Position numbers and translations under genes: made by a program
Assembly: GCA_945871905.1 (NCBI GenBank)
Contig: CAMBXL010000009.1
Span: 34,351-98,350 of the forward strand
Source: Chitinophaga pinensis
Lineage (GTDB): Bacteria; Bacteroidota; Bacteroidia; NS11-12g; UBA955
Direction of reading: 5' to 3'
Length of the DNA stretch: 64,000 nucleotides
The notes under the pieces: model-generated
Told to the model about the DNA's origin: nothing
The model's input: only the letters and a program-made list of their open reading frames with translations
Databases searched by the model: none
Shown: positions 63,210-64,000 of the stretch, in pieces
Numbering within the stretch: position 1 is the stretch's first letter
Layout of the letters: each line of letters opens with the position of its first letter

Positions 63210-63996
63210 GTTTTTTGAATACATAAAGAGCAATAAGATTTGGAACACAGGCGTGTGGATAGGCATGGGTGTGTGTTTGATTTTATTTGCTATATTCTTA
63301 AACAAAAACGAAAATGAGTTAAAAGTAAAAGCCATAAAGATTGACATTAAAAAATCGGACGAAATTAACTTTATTGACAGCAGTAAAATTATTTCTATAA
63401 TCAATGAGCGACTTGCAAATCCATTAACAAACGGACTAAATGTCAAAGAATTAAACATTTCTGAAATGGAAAAACAGTTAGAAAAAAATCCATTTATTGA
63501 AAATGCAGACATTTTACTTGACCAATCGGGACAGTTATTCATCAAAATAAAACAGCGAGAAGCTATTTTAAGAGTGTATTCAAGTACAGGACAAACGTAT
63601 TATGTATCAAAAAATGGATACAAGTTTCCTGCAGGTTCCGACTTCACACCAAGGGTAATAATTGCCAACGGAAATATAGCTGAAAGCCTTACAGATTCTA
63701 ACTTTACAAGCAGTCAAATACTACAAGATATAACATCAATTGTGAACTATTGCAATGAACATCCCTTTTGGAAATCACAAATTGAACAATTGTATGTAGA
63801 TAATTATATGGACATAATATTGATTCCTAAGGTAGGAAATCATAGTATTGTATTTGGTTCGGGATTATTTATAGAAGAAAAATTCAACAACTTAAAAGCA
63901 CTATACAGTAAAGGATTAAATACAATTGGGTGGGATAAATACAATCGAATAAATTTAAAGTACAAAGGTCAAATCGTAGCAGAAAAAAGAAATTAA
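63202..63996 (+). CDS. ftsQ: FtsQ-like divisome protein
   Basis: 264 aa. A short cytoplasmic N-terminus, one membrane helix (about 16-33, NTGVWIGMGVCLILFAIF), a POTRA-like region (about 40-110, with EKNPFIENADILLDQSGQLF) and a beta domain. FtsQ/DivIB position right after murC; ftsA and ftsZ would be expected beyond the window edge. Weak sequence conservation is normal for FtsQ, so the call leans on context. Confidence 0.8.
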   Translation: MLKFFEYIKSNKIWNTGVWIGMGVCLILFAIFLNKNENELKVKAIKIDIKKSDEINFIDSSKIISIINERLANPLTNGLNVKELNISEMEKQLEKNPFIENADILLDQSGQLFIKIKQREAILRVYSSTGQTYYVSKNGYKFPAGSDFTPRVIIANGNIAESLTDSNFTSSQILQDITSIVNYCNEHPFWKSQIEQLYVDNYMDIILIPKVGNHSIVFGSGLFIEEKFNNLKALYSKGLNTIGWDKYNRINLKYKGQIVAEKRN

Positions 63997-64000
63997 AGAA

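Overview
The window is an AT-rich chromosomal segment of a member of the Bacteroidota. Four things support this. (i) Several secreted proteins end in type IX secretion sorting domains (type A at 8020-11838 and 28117-28434, type B at 40069-41109). (ii) Families typical of the phylum are present: DUF2723, DUF6567, DUF1573, Omp28 and a RelE/ParE pair. (iii) The phylum-specific -7 promoter element TAnnTTTG lies upstream of at least 18 transcription units. (iv) The rpmH-rnpA-yidD and dcw gene orders fit. A MurE with the DNPR motif (meso-DAP) and a KdsC homologue (Kdo, hence LPS) indicate a Gram-negative envelope. I cannot fix the genus from the sequence alone.

Layout. 1-231: palindromic repeats. 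232-4212: rlmB and a giant DUF2723 membrane protein. 4350-5002: toxin-antitoxin module with a frameshifted toxin. 5283-5735: tRNA-Met followed by an array of decayed tRNA-3'-half copies carrying a GC palindrome, most of them followed by a hairpin. 6042-7418: two lipoproteins and an XRE regulator with palindromic operators. 7697-8013: hairpin-bearing intergenic repeats. 8020-16384: large T9SS cargo protein, hscA, beta-barrel protein, ABC exporter. 16515-16965: repeat array. 16973-21629: cytochrome c maturation operon ccmC-D-E-F plus a DUF2520 gene. 21801-22617: rpmH-rnpA-yidD. 22906-24939: a MORN/YwqK-TonB protein and a glycosyltransferase. 25057-28120: tdh-surE-orf-pyrD operon. 28117-36420 (minus strand): a tiny T9SS protein, two TonB proteins, vanZ/gcvH, accD, class I aldolase and rsmA-mgtE-capA. 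36534-38243: three consecutive DUF1573 genes. 38320-40065: a flavin reductase paired with a radical SAM/SPASM enzyme. 40069-45962: T9SS-B protein, HCDH-like protein, ridA, ALDH7, SGNH-kdsC-methyltransferase. 45990-46072: tRNA-Leu. 46197-50364: Omp28, xerD, lplA, acyl-CoA dehydrogenase. 51594-63996: the dcw cell-wall/division cluster mraZ-rsmH-ftsL-ftsI-murE-mraY-murD-ftsW-murG-murC-ftsQ, without murF or ddl, preceded by a three-repeat MraZ-type operator.

Most of the window is housekeeping and I find no convincing multi-gene defence or biosynthetic system. The most unusual material is in small-scale structure: the tRNA-fragment/palindrome/terminator array (5430-5735), the toxin frameshift at an A8 tract, repeat units whose hairpins keep their shape but not their sequence (7728-7910), the matching palindromes around the XRE gene, a CcmE with Cys in place of the haem-binding His, and several promoters whose -7 element sits almost on the start codon, which suggests leaderless or near-leaderless mRNAs and corrects several gene starts.
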